A stretch of 64,000 nt of DNA from Microvirga lupini (GTDB lineage Bacteria; Pseudomonadota; Alphaproteobacteria; Rhizobiales; Beijerinckiaceae). This document shows positions 32,870 through 41,448 of this stretch, piece by piece (position 1 is the stretch's first letter; the number at the start of each line of letters is the position of its first letter). Where the stretch lies: assembly GCF_014191055.1 (NCBI RefSeq), contig NZ_JACHWB010000007.1, forward strand, positions 100,889-164,888. Direction: 5' to 3'. A program made the position numbers and the translations under genes. The notes under the pieces were generated by a model, which had not been told where the DNA came from, did not search any database, and saw only the letters and a list, made by a program, of their open reading frames with translations.

Positions 32870-34375
32870 ATGGAAACGCTCTCGAATCTCTGGCTCGGCC
32901 TGGAAACCGCCCTGACCTTCTGGAACCTGGCCTATTGTATGGTCGGCGTGCTCCTCGGCACAGCCATCGGCGTGCTGCCGGGGCTCGGTCCCACAGCAAC
33001 TATCGCCATGCTGTTGCCGGTTACTTTCGGTCTGCCGCCGGTTTCGGCGCTGATCATGCTGGCGGGCATCTACTATGGCGCGCAATATGGCGGCTCCACC
33101 ACCGCGATCCTGGTGAATCTGCCGGGCGAGTCCTCGAGCGTCGTGACCGCGCTCGACGGCTACCAGATGGCCCGCCAGGGCAAGGCGGGGAGGGCGCTGG
33201 CGACAGCCGCCATCGGTTCCTTCTTCGCCGGCACGGTCGCAACGGTTCTTCTTGCCGTCTTTGCTCCTCCCCTGGCTGATCTGGCCTTGCAGTTCGGCCC
33301 CGCCGAGTACTTTTCCCTGATGGTGCTTGGTCTCGTCGCATCGGTCGTCCTGGCACATGGCTCTCTGCTGCACGCATTTGGCATGATCATCCTCGGGCTC
33401 ATCCTGGGGCTGATCGGAACCGACGTGAATTCCGGGACGACCCGGTACACCTTCGGCTTCCCGGAGATCGCAGACGGCATCAATTTCGTCGTTGTCGCCA
33501 TGGGCGTGTTCGGCCTGGGAGAGATCATCGGCAACCTGGCGAATGAGTCGACGCGCACGGTCATGGCGAAGACCGTCACGGGTCTCATGCCGACGAAGGA
33601 TGACCTCAAGCAGATGGCAGCGCCGGTCCTGCGTGGAACCGTCCTCGGCTCCATGCTCGGCATTCTTCCCGGCGGCGGGGCCATGCTTGCCTCCTTCGCG
33701 GCCTATACGTTGGAGAAGAAAGTTTCCAAACATCCCGAACGGTTCGGCAAGGGAGCCATCGAAGGTGTCGCCGGGCCGGAATCGGCCAACAACGCCGGCG
33801 CGCAGACATCCTTCATTCCCATGCTGACGCTGGGCATCCCGTCCAACCCCGTCATGGCTCTCATGATCGGCGCGATGATCATGCAGGGCATCCAGCCCGG
33901 GCCGTCTGTGATGACCGAGCAGCCGGTGCTGTTCTGGGGCCTCATCGTCTCCATGTGGATCGGCAATCTCTTCCTGCTTGTCCTCAACCTGCCGCTCATC
34001 GGCCTTTGGGTGCGCATGATCTCGGTGCCGTACCACTTCCTGTATCCGGCCATCCTGGTCTTCTGCGCCATCGGCGTGTTCAGCCTGAACAACGCGACCT
34101 TCGACGTCTACCTGATGGCGATCTTCGGGTTCCTCGGATACATCTTCCGCAAGCTCGATTGCGAGCCGGCCCCGATGCTGCTCGGCTTCATCCTCGGCCC
34201 CATGATGGAAGAGCATCTGCGCCGCACCATGCTGATCTCCAAAGGCGACGCCACGGTGTTCCTGAGCCGCCCGATCAGCGCGACGATGCTGGTCCTGGCG
34301 CTCATCCTGCTCGCGACGGTCCTTGCTCCGGCCGTACGCCAGAAACGCGAAGAGGCCTTCCAGGAGGAGGCTTAA
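32870..34375 (+). CDS. TctA-like large membrane subunit
   Basis: A 501-residue membrane protein with about eleven helices, the channel subunit of the tripartite tricarboxylate transporter. Hallmarks are MVGVLLGTAIGVLPGLGPTA, AGIYYGAQYGGSTTAILVNL, PGESSSVVTALDGYQMARQG and the second repeat MLGILPGGGAMLASFAAYTL with GVAGPESANNAGAQTSFIP. These duplicated G-P-G and P-G-E loops form the substrate site. It follows TctB by 11 bases. Import is sodium- or proton-driven in characterised relatives. Confidence 0.93.
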   Translation: METLSNLWLGLETALTFWNLAYCMVGVLLGTAIGVLPGLGPTATIAMLLPVTFGLPPVSALIMLAGIYYGAQYGGSTTAILVNLPGESSSVVTALDGYQMARQGKAGRALATAAIGSFFAGTVATVLLAVFAPPLADLALQFGPAEYFSLMVLGLVASVVLAHGSLLHAFGMIILGLILGLIGTDVNSGTTRYTFGFPEIADGINFVVVAMGVFGLGEIIGNLANESTRTVMAKTVTGLMPTKDDLKQMAAPVLRGTVLGSMLGILPGGGAMLASFAAYTLEKKVSKHPERFGKGAIEGVAGPESANNAGAQTSFIPMLTLGIPSNPVMALMIGAMIMQGIQPGPSVMTEQPVLFWGLIVSMWIGNLFLLVLNLPLIGLWVRMISVPYHFLYPAILVFCAIGVFSLNNATFDVYLMAIFGFLGYIFRKLDCEPAPMLLGFILGPMMEEHLRRTMLISKGDATVFLSRPISATMLVLALILLATVLAPAVRQKREEAFQEEA

Positions 34376-34431
34376 GCCTCCTTACCCATGAACCTCGAAC
34401 AAACCGACATCACAGGCATGACGTGAGTCCC

Positions 34432-36171
34432 ATGACATCGAAGACAAAAAAGCCGGAAGACCTTCGCAGCGCCCGTTGGTTCGCCCCCGACGATCTGCGC
34501 GGTTTCGGTCACCGCTCCCGCATCATGCAGATGGGCTATGCTCCCGAGGATTGGGTGGGACGCCCGGTCATCGCGATCATCAACACTTGGTCGGACATCA
34601 ATCCCTGCCACGCCCATTTCAAGCAGCGTGTCGAGGACGTGAAGCGCGGCGTGTTCCAGGCCGGCGGCTTCCCCATCGAGCTGCCTGCGATCTCGCTGTC
34701 GGAGAACTTCGTCAAGCCGACCACTATGCTCTACCGCAACATGCTGGCCATGGACACGGAAGAGCTCATCCGCTCCCATCCGGTCGACGGCGTTGTGCTC
34801 ATGGGCGGCTGCGACAAGACCACGCCCGGCCTGCTGTTGGGCGCAACCAGCGCCAACCTGCCGACGATCTACATCCCGGCCGGTCCGATGCTGCGCGGCA
34901 ACTGGAAGGGCAAGACCCTCGGCTCCGGCTCCGATGCCTGGAAGTATTGGGACGAGCGCCGGGCCGGCAACATCACCAAGGAGGATTGGGTGGAGGTCGA
35001 GGGCGGCATCGCCCGCAGCCATGGGCATTGCATGACCATGGGCACGGCGAGCACCATGACGGCGATCGCCGAATCCATCGGCATGACGCTGCCGGGTGCG
35101 TCCTCCATCCCGGCCGCCGACGTCAATCACATTCGCATGTGCGCGGAGGCGGGCCGCCGGGCCGTCGAGATGGTCTGGGAGGATCTCACGCCGGGCAAGA
35201 TCCAGACCCGTCCGGCTTACGAGAACGCCATCGCGGTCGCCATGGCCATGGGGTGCTCCACAAATGCCGTGATTCACCTCATCGCCATGGCCCGCCGGGC
35301 CGGTCACGACATCGGCCTCGACGATTTCGAGATTGCCAGCCGCAAGGTCCCGGTGATCGCGAATGTCCGCCCGAGCGGTGCGGCCTACCTGATGGAGGAT
35401 TTCTATTTCGCCGGCGGACTGCCGGCCCTCATGACGCGCATCCGCGGGCATCTGCATCTCGACTGCCTTACGGTAACGGGCAGGACGCTGGGCGAGAACA
35501 TCGCACGCGCGGAGGTCTACAACGACGATGTCATTCGCACCATCGACAACGCCATTTATCAGGAAGGTGCGTTGGCTGTGCTCAAGGGCAATCTCGCGCC
35601 CGACGGCTGCGTCATGAAGCCGAGCGCCTGCGAGCCTCGCCTGCACAAACATTCGGGACCTGCCCTCGTCTTCGACGACTATCCCTCCATGAAGGCCGCC
35701 CTCGATGACGATGATCTCGATGTGACGGCGGACCATATCCTGGTCCTGCGCAATGCAGGCCCGCAGGGCGGTCCCGGCATGCCGGAATGGGGCATGCTGC
35801 CGATCCCGAAGAAGCTCGTGAAGCAGGGCGTGCGCGATATGCTGCGCCTGTCGGACGCCCGCATGAGCGGCACGAGCTACGGTGCCTGCATTCTTCACGT
35901 GTCGCCGGAGGCGCATGTGGGCGGACCGCTCGCCCTCGTGCGCACGGGCGACATCATCACCGTGGACATTCCGGCACGCCGCATCACGCTTGAGGTTTCC
36001 AACGAGGAACTCGAGATGAGGCGCGCCCTGATGCCGGAGCGCAAGCCGCGCTTCGAGCGCGGCTACGGTTGGATGTTCACGAAGCATATCCGTCAGGCCC
36101 ATGAGGGCTGCGATTTTGACTTTCTCGAGACGAGCCACGGCGCGCCCGTGGCCGAGCCCGATATTTTCTAA
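34432..36171 (+). CDS. IlvD/Edd family dehydratase (sugar-acid dehydratase type)
   Basis: Cytoplasmic iron-sulfur dehydratase of 579 residues, the length of L-arabinonate and related sugar-acid dehydratases. Cluster cysteines are in SDINPCHAHF (Cys59), LMGGCDKTTPG (Cys127) and SHGHCMTMGTAST (Cys200). Other conserved parts are GCSTNAVIHLIAMARRAG, LKGNLAPDGCVMKPSAC, ALVFDDYPSM and RMSGTSYGACILHVSPEA. It would remove water from a 2,3-dihydroxy acid to give a 2-keto-3-deoxy acid. The GGCDKTTP form and the operon (carboxylate importer before, aldolase after) favour a sugar acid over branched-chain amino acid synthesis. The start at 34432 follows family length. Confidence 0.9.
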   Translation: MTSKTKKPEDLRSARWFAPDDLRGFGHRSRIMQMGYAPEDWVGRPVIAIINTWSDINPCHAHFKQRVEDVKRGVFQAGGFPIELPAISLSENFVKPTTMLYRNMLAMDTEELIRSHPVDGVVLMGGCDKTTPGLLLGATSANLPTIYIPAGPMLRGNWKGKTLGSGSDAWKYWDERRAGNITKEDWVEVEGGIARSHGHCMTMGTASTMTAIAESIGMTLPGASSIPAADVNHIRMCAEAGRRAVEMVWEDLTPGKIQTRPAYENAIAVAMAMGCSTNAVIHLIAMARRAGHDIGLDDFEIASRKVPVIANVRPSGAAYLMEDFYFAGGLPALMTRIRGHLHLDCLTVTGRTLGENIARAEVYNDDVIRTIDNAIYQEGALAVLKGNLAPDGCVMKPSACEPRLHKHSGPALVFDDYPSMKAALDDDDLDVTADHILVLRNAGPQGGPGMPEWGMLPIPKKLVKQGVRDMLRLSDARMSGTSYGACILHVSPEAHVGGPLALVRTGDIITVDIPARRITLEVSNEELEMRRALMPERKPRFERGYGWMFTKHIRQAHEGCDFDFLETSHGAPVAEPDIF

Positions 36172-36189
36172 GTTCCAGGAGATGCACCT

Positions 36190-36909
36190 ATGACCGGATT
36201 GAAGCCCGAAACCCGCGAGAAGCTCAAGAAAGTCGCGACCCCGACGCTGATGACGGCGCTCTACAAGCGCGGCCTGCGCAACCAGTGGATACAGGATGTT
36301 CACCGCATCAACCGCGACGCCGGCCCGATGGTCGGGGAGGCCTTCACCCTGCGCTACATGCCGGCCCGTGAGGACCTGAACCAGCTGAGCGTCTTCCGCG
36401 ACCGTGAGCACCCCCAGCGCAAGGCGGTGGAGATCTGCCCTCCCGGAGCGGTTCTCGTCATGGACAGCCGCAAGAACCCGCGTGCGGCCTCGGCGGGCTC
36501 GATACTGATCTCCCGTCTGATGGTGCGTGGCGTGGCCGGTGTGGTCACCGACGGCGGGTTCCGCGACACGCCGGAAATCGAAAATCTCGGCATTCCTGCC
36601 TATCATAACCGCCCGTCCGCTCCGACGAACCTGACCTTGCATCAGGCCATCGACATCAACGTGCCGATCGGCTGCGGCGATGCACCGGTGTTCCCCGGTG
36701 ATGTGATCGTCGGCGATGCTGAGGGCGTGGTGGTGATCCCGGCTCACTTGGCCGATGAGATTGCCGACGAGACCACCGAAATGACCGCATTCGAGGATTT
36801 CGTGACCGAGGAGGTCTTGAAAGGGCGCTCGATCCTCGGCCTCTATCCGGCCACTGACGAGCAGACCAACGTCGACTTCGCAGCCTGGCGCGAGAGAACT
36901 GGCCGCTGA
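36190..36909 (+). CDS. RraA-family protein (aldolase/decarboxylase-like)
   Basis: A 239-residue member of the RraA/HMG-aldolase fold. The conserved block is PPGAVLVMDSRKNPRAASAG, then SILISRLMVRGVAGVVTDGG followed by FRDTPEIENLGIPAYHNRPS. The R-D/G-D residues of this stretch form the metal and oxaloacetate site in aldolase members. Although annotated as RNase E regulator in some genomes, catabolic neighbours point to a 4-hydroxy-4-methyl-2-oxoglutarate aldolase-like or keto-acid role. It lies 18 bases after the dehydratase and shares its transcript. Confidence 0.85.
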   Translation: MTGLKPETREKLKKVATPTLMTALYKRGLRNQWIQDVHRINRDAGPMVGEAFTLRYMPAREDLNQLSVFRDREHPQRKAVEICPPGAVLVMDSRKNPRAASAGSILISRLMVRGVAGVVTDGGFRDTPEIENLGIPAYHNRPSAPTNLTLHQAIDINVPIGCGDAPVFPGDVIVGDAEGVVVIPAHLADEIADETTEMTAFEDFVTEEVLKGRSILGLYPATDEQTNVDFAAWRERTGR

Positions 36910-36996
36910 TGGGTGGTTGACGAAGAGCCACGACACCACGAACCTGCAATCTCTCTTGCGCTTCAAAGCGCAGGGTGAGGGTTGTTTGGAGGTACA

Positions 36997-37800
36997 ATGA
37001 AGGCGAACAGGATCAAGTCGCTCTGGGCGGATGGCAAACCGGTTCTGAATGGCTGGCTATCGATCCCGAATGCGTTCACCGCCGAGATCCTGGCGGAGCA
37101 GGGATACGATTCCATCACGATCGATCTCCAGCATGGGCTCATCGACTATCAGGCTGCGCTCGGCATGCTGCAGGCCATGCGTGCCAGTGAGGTCGCGCCT
37201 CTCGTGCGCGTTCCGTGGCTTGATCCTGCCGCCATCATGAAGGTGCTCGATGCAGGCGCCTGCGGGGTCATCTGCCCCATGATCAACACGGGCGCGCAGG
37301 CCGCCGAACTTGTGTCGTACATGCGCTATCCCCCGTCGGGGACTCGCAGCTTCGGCCCGACCCGGGCCGTGTTCTCCGCTGGCCCGAACTACGGAGCGGA
37401 GGCGGACGGCAACGTTCTCTGCTTCGCCATGATCGAAACGGCGGAAGGCTTCAACAATCTCGATGAGATCGTTGCAACTCCTGGCCTGGACGGAGTTTAT
37501 ATTGGCCCGTCCGATCTGACCCTTGGGCTGACCGGGCGGCGATATCCCTTCGGCTTCGATCGGGAGGAGCCGGAGATGGTGGACGCGATACGCAAGATCC
37601 TGGATGCAGCCCATCGAGCAGGCATCCGCGCGGCTCTCCATTGCGGCGGCTCGGCCTATGCCGCGAAGGCCATCGGCTGGGGCTTCGACCTTGTGACGCT
37701 GCCCAACGATGTCCGCCTGCTTGCCGCCGCATCCGGTGCCAGCGTGGCCGACACGCGAAAATTGATCGCAGAAGGTGCAGGGGCAGCCTCTCAGAGATGA
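36997..37800 (+). CDS. HpcH/HpaI family aldolase
   Basis: Cytoplasmic class II aldolase, 267 residues. Motifs: GWLSIPNAFTAEILAEQGYD, SITIDLQHGLIDYQ with the catalytic His, APLVRVPWLDPAAIMKVLDA, GACGVICPMINTGAQAAELV and RYPPSGTRSFGPTRA, then GVYIGPSDLTLGLTG. Members cleave 2-keto-3-deoxy acids to pyruvate plus an aldehyde, which is exactly the product expected from the dehydratase upstream. GGAGG precedes ATG 36997. It is the last gene of the Tct operon and converges on the siderophore-binding gene. Confidence 0.9.
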   Translation: MKANRIKSLWADGKPVLNGWLSIPNAFTAEILAEQGYDSITIDLQHGLIDYQAALGMLQAMRASEVAPLVRVPWLDPAAIMKVLDAGACGVICPMINTGAQAAELVSYMRYPPSGTRSFGPTRAVFSAGPNYGAEADGNVLCFAMIETAEGFNNLDEIVATPGLDGVYIGPSDLTLGLTGRRYPFGFDREEPEMVDAIRKILDAAHRAGIRAALHCGGSAYAAKAIGWGFDLVTLPNDVRLLAAASGASVADTRKLIAEGAGAASQR

Positions 37801-37833
37801 TGGACCCGGCAGCCTCGCATGGCCGGAGCAGGC

Positions 37834-38766
37834 TTATCTCTTGGTCAGCTCTTGTCCGATCTGATCGACACTGGCCTGCAGGGCGGTTGCTCCGGCACCG
37901 ATAAGGTACCAATTGGCCGGGTCGAGATAGACCACCTGATCCTTCTTCCATGCGGTCGTCTGGGCAACGAGATCGTTGTTCAGAACCTGCCTTGCTGATC
38001 CGCCTGCCTGACCGACGGCGGCATCGCGGTCGAGAACGAAGAGCCAGTCCGGGTTGGTCTTGAAAATGAACTCTGCCGAGATCGGCTGCCCATGCGTCGA
38101 GATCGTTAGACCTTTTGCTGCCGGCTCGACGCCGAGTGCGTCGTGGATCAGCCCGAATCGCGAGCCCGGCCCGAAGGCGCTGACCTTTCCACCGGTGGTC
38201 AGAACGATCAGGCCCGTGCCGGCGCGCTGCCCCGCCCGTCTCACCTCCGCAATGGATTGCTCCAGCTTTGTGACGAGGCCTTCCGCGAGAGCCTCCTTGT
38301 CGAAGATGCGGCCGAGGAGGCGAATGTTCCGGATTACATTTTCCAGAAAATCCTTCTGATCGACCGAGAGATCGACCGTCGGTGCGATCTTCGACAGTTC
38401 GGCGTATGTCAGGCGCGATCGATCACCGACAATGATCAGATCCGGGGCGGTGGCGTTGACAGCCTCGTAGTTGGGCTCGAACAACGTGCCGATCTTCTCG
38501 TAAGCCACCTGCTCATACTTTGCGAGGTGGGCAGGAAGCGCCGCTTTGGGCACGCCGTGCACGGGAACGCCCAGGGCATCGAGAATGTCCAGGGCAGCCA
38601 AATCGAATGCCAGAACGGTTTCGGGCTTGAGCTTTAACTCGGTCGTTCCCTGTGCATGGGTCGCCTCAATGGTTTGCGCCGAGGCCGGGTTGAACCCTGC
38701 CCCTAAAAATGGTGCGGCAAGGACGGTGGCAATCAGGCCCGCGCGCAAGATCCGTGAAAACGACAT
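37834..38766 (-). CDS. Siderophore ABC transporter substrate-binding protein
   Basis: Periplasmic binding protein of the FepB/FatB/CeuE class, 310 residues. After a signal peptide ending ASAQT it reads LKPETVLAFDLAALDILDAL and GVPVHGVPKAALPAHLAKYE, then NATAPDLIIVGDRSRLTYAE and FGLIHDALGVEPA. It binds a ferric siderophore after the outer-membrane step. No permease or ATPase gene lies beside it; the iron-chelate permease/ATPase pair at 58136-59919 is a possible partner. It ends a reverse-strand unit with the TonB receptor and DUF2218 genes. Confidence 0.89.
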   Translation of the reverse strand: MSFSRILRAGLIATVLAAPFLGAGFNPASAQTIEATHAQGTTELKLKPETVLAFDLAALDILDALGVPVHGVPKAALPAHLAKYEQVAYEKIGTLFEPNYEAVNATAPDLIIVGDRSRLTYAELSKIAPTVDLSVDQKDFLENVIRNIRLLGRIFDKEALAEGLVTKLEQSIAEVRRAGQRAGTGLIVLTTGGKVSAFGPGSRFGLIHDALGVEPAAKGLTISTHGQPISAEFIFKTNPDWLFVLDRDAAVGQAGGSARQVLNNDLVAQTTAWKKDQVVYLDPANWYLIGAGATALQASVDQIGQELTKR

Positions 38767-38799
38767 CTTTCATCCATTTTACGTTGGGAGAACTGAGGC

Positions 38800-39084
38800 C
38801 TACTGGCGGGTCCATACGATGGTGGGCTTCTCCCTGAAGGCGAAACCTTCCAAATGCTTGTGCACGATATCCTGCACCCGCATGAGGGCGGTTTCATCGT
38901 CTCCACTGCATTGCAGGATGAGCTGCGTCTCATCCGCCCTCATGGAGCATGTGCCGAAGACAAAATTCGCTTGTCCGTTGTGAGCGTCGTACTCGACCTC
39001 GATCTTGTGGGCGAAATGCTTGCAGAGCTGAATGAGGTAACGGCCTGCGTTCGGCGTCTGCACCTGGGCCTGGGAGCGCGTCAT
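38800..39084 (-). CDS. DUF2218 protein of the iron-uptake unit
   Basis: A 94-residue soluble protein beginning MTRSQAQVQTPNAGRYLIQL and continuing CKHFAHKIEVEYDAHNGQ, ANFVFGTCSMRADETQLILQ, CSGDDETALMRVQDIVHKHL, EGFAFREKP. The pattern AGRYLxxLCKHFAHK is the hallmark of DUF2218, a family found beside siderophore receptors and sometimes proposed to help release iron or bind heme; its role is not established. AGGAG precedes ATG 39084; the frame is open further upstream without homology. Conserved Cys and His residues could bind metal. Confidence 0.86.
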   Translation of the reverse strand: MTRSQAQVQTPNAGRYLIQLCKHFAHKIEVEYDAHNGQANFVFGTCSMRADETQLILQCSGDDETALMRVQDIVHKHLEGFAFREKPTIVWTRQ

Positions 39085-39192
39085 GCTGATTTTCTCCTGA
39101 AGCGACCACGATTGCGATCGATGGCGTACCTTCACGGCAAAGGAGAGAGACGGTTCGCGCTGCCTCTCTCCTCGCATTGATGTCGCGGCAGG

Positions 39193-41154
39193 TCAGAACT
39201 TGACGTTCGCCGACAGGTAGACGGAGCGTCCGGGCGAGTAGGCGGGAGTGATCATGTCGGTCTGCCCATAGCTGCCGCGGCTGTAGTACTCCTCGTCGAA
39301 GATGTTGCGCACATCGGCCCGGACTGTCACGTTCTGAAGAGCCTTCTGGGTCGGAGCCCATTCGAGGAAGGCGTTGATCACGTTGTAAGCCTCGAACGGA
39401 TAGAAAGCCTCGGCCCGAAGGGCCGGATCGTCGATTTCAGGTGCAAATTCCGCCGAAGCGCCGAGCGTCAGGCCGTATTCCTGCCACGTATAGGCGCCGC
39501 TAAGGGTGAAGATGTCCCCGACGGTTATGCCGTTGTTGTAGTCGCCAGGCAAGGCGATCCGGTCCCCGTAACGAACATCGGCATGGGTGTACTTCGCGCT
39601 GATGAATGCGTTCGCCCAGTCATAACGCACGCTGAGGTCAACGCCCTGGCTGCGAAGGTTCTCTCCATTGATGCGCATGGCATTGGTGAAATCATAGGCA
39701 ACGGGGTCCAGCATCAACGTATGGAAGTAAGCGGCTTCCGCGGAGAAGCCGTGATAGGCGGCAAGCCTGACGCCGGCCCGGACATTGTGTGCCTTGGTCG
39801 GGTTCAGGTCGCCGGCATAGGTATAGTCGCGAGCGTGGAAGAGAGCTGTTTCCGCCAGCTCGATGCCGCCGAAATTATAGCTGTAGCCGCCGAAGAGGCT
39901 CACATGCTTCGTGAGGAAGTATTCCGCCGATAGATTGGGGCTGAGACCGCTGTTCTGCAGTTCCTGCCCATCGACGGCCTTGTACCATTGGTGGTCCAGG
40001 CGCAGGCCCGTCGAGATGATCAGGGGCCCAATCGGCCGAAGGCGGGCCTGGAGATAGGCGCCGAGATTCGTGGATTCCTCGCGAACGTCGTCCGGGAAAT
40101 AGAAGCGTTTGACGGAGGCGCGCGTATTGACGAAATCAAGGCCGGTCGTGAGGCTACCGAAGCCAAAGCCGAAGGTGTTCTGAACCTTGCCGCCCATGCT
40201 CTTCGTGCTTGACTCGAAGTCTCCCGCCGGACGTCCGTAATTGCCGAACGGACGGTCGAGATCATTCTGATTGTAATAGAACAGAACCTCCGGATTGTAG
40301 TCATCCGTCGGCTTCGTCATCAGGTAGCGGAACGTGGTCGTGTAGCGGCGCGCCTCGTTGTTGTTGAAGAGCGGATTGACGAAGCCGAGATTGGGTCGAA
40401 GGCGACGATAGCCCTTATCCTGGATGTATTCCTGAGACACCTGGAAGCGGTGGCCCTCCGGAGATTCATAGGCGAGCTTGGCCAGCCCGCTGACAAGGTC
40501 GGCTGCCGTTCCGGCCTCTTCCTTGCCGAAGCCGTTGCGGTAATCCTGTCCTTCTTCCCGGGTGAGAAGGCCAAGTGCCTCAAAGCCGTTATGCATGCCG
40601 TATCCCGCGCCCGTGACATTGACTGTGCGGGAATTGGTGTCGAACCCGGTCGACAGGAAACCGCCATGGGTCCGGCCGGGGAGAATCAGGTCCACCACAT
40701 CCTTGGTTTCGAATCTGACTGTTCCGCCCAGTGCTCCCGGGCCGGCATCTGCCGGAGATACGGCGGAATCCACCTGCACCGCCTTCAGGACCAGCGGGTT
40801 GATGATGATGTTGCCGTTATGGTGCCAGACGTTGCTTTTCTGCTGGGCGCCGTCGATCTGGACGTTCAGCTTGTTCTGATCGATGCCGTGCAGGTAGAAT
40901 TTCTGGGACGCGACGCTGCCGCCGGCAACTGTGATGGCCGGATCGTCAAGGAAGAGCTGCTTCAGGTCCTGCGGGTTTTCGCGCTCGATATCCTCGGCGG
41001 TGACGGCCAGCTCCGCGTTCGGATCGGCCCTCCCGGCTCCCTCGACTGTAATCTGGTCGAGAACGAGCGGCTGCTGAGCAACACCCGGCTGAACCTGACA
41101 GAGCAGCAGGACAGGCAGGCTGACTGCCGAGCAGAGAAGATTAGACTTTACCAT
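39193..41154 (-). CDS. TonB-dependent outer-membrane receptor
   Basis: A 653-residue receptor. The signal peptide SAVSLPVLLLCQVQPGVA is cut before QQPLVL. The plug follows, with LDQITVEGAGRADP, a VTAEDIERENPQDLKQLF stretch, YLHGIDQNKLNVQIDGAQQ and GPGALGGTVRFETKD; the beta-barrel ends VRADVRNIFDEEYYSRGSYG and SVYLSANVKF with the aromatic C-terminal residue. I chose ATG 41154, which starts the signal peptide; ATGs at 41190 and 41199 are possible. The ligand is a ferric siderophore or heme; the neighbouring siderophore-binding protein favours the former. First gene of the unit with DUF2218 and the binding protein, divergent from an AraC regulator. Confidence 0.91.
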   Translation of the reverse strand: MVKSNLLCSAVSLPVLLLCQVQPGVAQQPLVLDQITVEGAGRADPNAELAVTAEDIERENPQDLKQLFLDDPAITVAGGSVASQKFYLHGIDQNKLNVQIDGAQQKSNVWHHNGNIIINPLVLKAVQVDSAVSPADAGPGALGGTVRFETKDVVDLILPGRTHGGFLSTGFDTNSRTVNVTGAGYGMHNGFEALGLLTREEGQDYRNGFGKEEAGTAADLVSGLAKLAYESPEGHRFQVSQEYIQDKGYRRLRPNLGFVNPLFNNNEARRYTTTFRYLMTKPTDDYNPEVLFYYNQNDLDRPFGNYGRPAGDFESSTKSMGGKVQNTFGFGFGSLTTGLDFVNTRASVKRFYFPDDVREESTNLGAYLQARLRPIGPLIISTGLRLDHQWYKAVDGQELQNSGLSPNLSAEYFLTKHVSLFGGYSYNFGGIELAETALFHARDYTYAGDLNPTKAHNVRAGVRLAAYHGFSAEAAYFHTLMLDPVAYDFTNAMRINGENLRSQGVDLSVRYDWANAFISAKYTHADVRYGDRIALPGDYNNGITVGDIFTLSGAYTWQEYGLTLGASAEFAPEIDDPALRAEAFYPFEAYNVINAFLEWAPTQKALQNVTVRADVRNIFDEEYYSRGSYGQTDMITPAYSPGRSVYLSANVKF

Positions 41155-41341
41155 GACGAGCCCCAGCCCATTGTTGGATGATTGCGGCATTGGACGCATC
41201 TGAGCGTCATGCCGGTACGGTCGAGCTGGCTTACCGTCTTTCGGAATGGCCTTCCAGAATCATTACTTTTGAGCGGAAGCAAAAAACCTTTTATGAAGCG
41301 TCAAAAGGTTGAGCGCATGTGAAATGGGGTCACTCTCACTG

Positions 41342-41390
41342 TTTAGAATTGTTATATTCTAGAGTAATCAATAGTTTCAAAATATTCTAA
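41342..41390. promoter_or_regulatory. AT-rich region with iron-box-like half-sites
   Basis: The 294-base divergent promoter region between the TonB receptor and AraC genes is unusually AT-rich. It contains TTTAGAA (41342-41348), TTCTAGA (41357-41363) and TTCTAA (41385-41390). These resemble halves of the Irr iron-control element (TTTAGAA...TTCTAAA), but the spacing between the first two is eight bases rather than the short canonical gap. Control by Irr or by the AraC protein is plausible, not shown. Confidence 0.4.
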
Positions 41391-41448
41391 GTAACATAAT
41401 TTACTCATTTGACTTGAGAGAAAGTGCTAAAAGACATAATCAAGAACA

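Noticed and set aside
34372..36966. 864-codon open frame on the reverse strand over the dehydratase and RraA genes
   Set aside because: It is an antisense shadow of two well-defined enzymes in GC-rich DNA; its His/Arg/Gly-rich translation has no domain.
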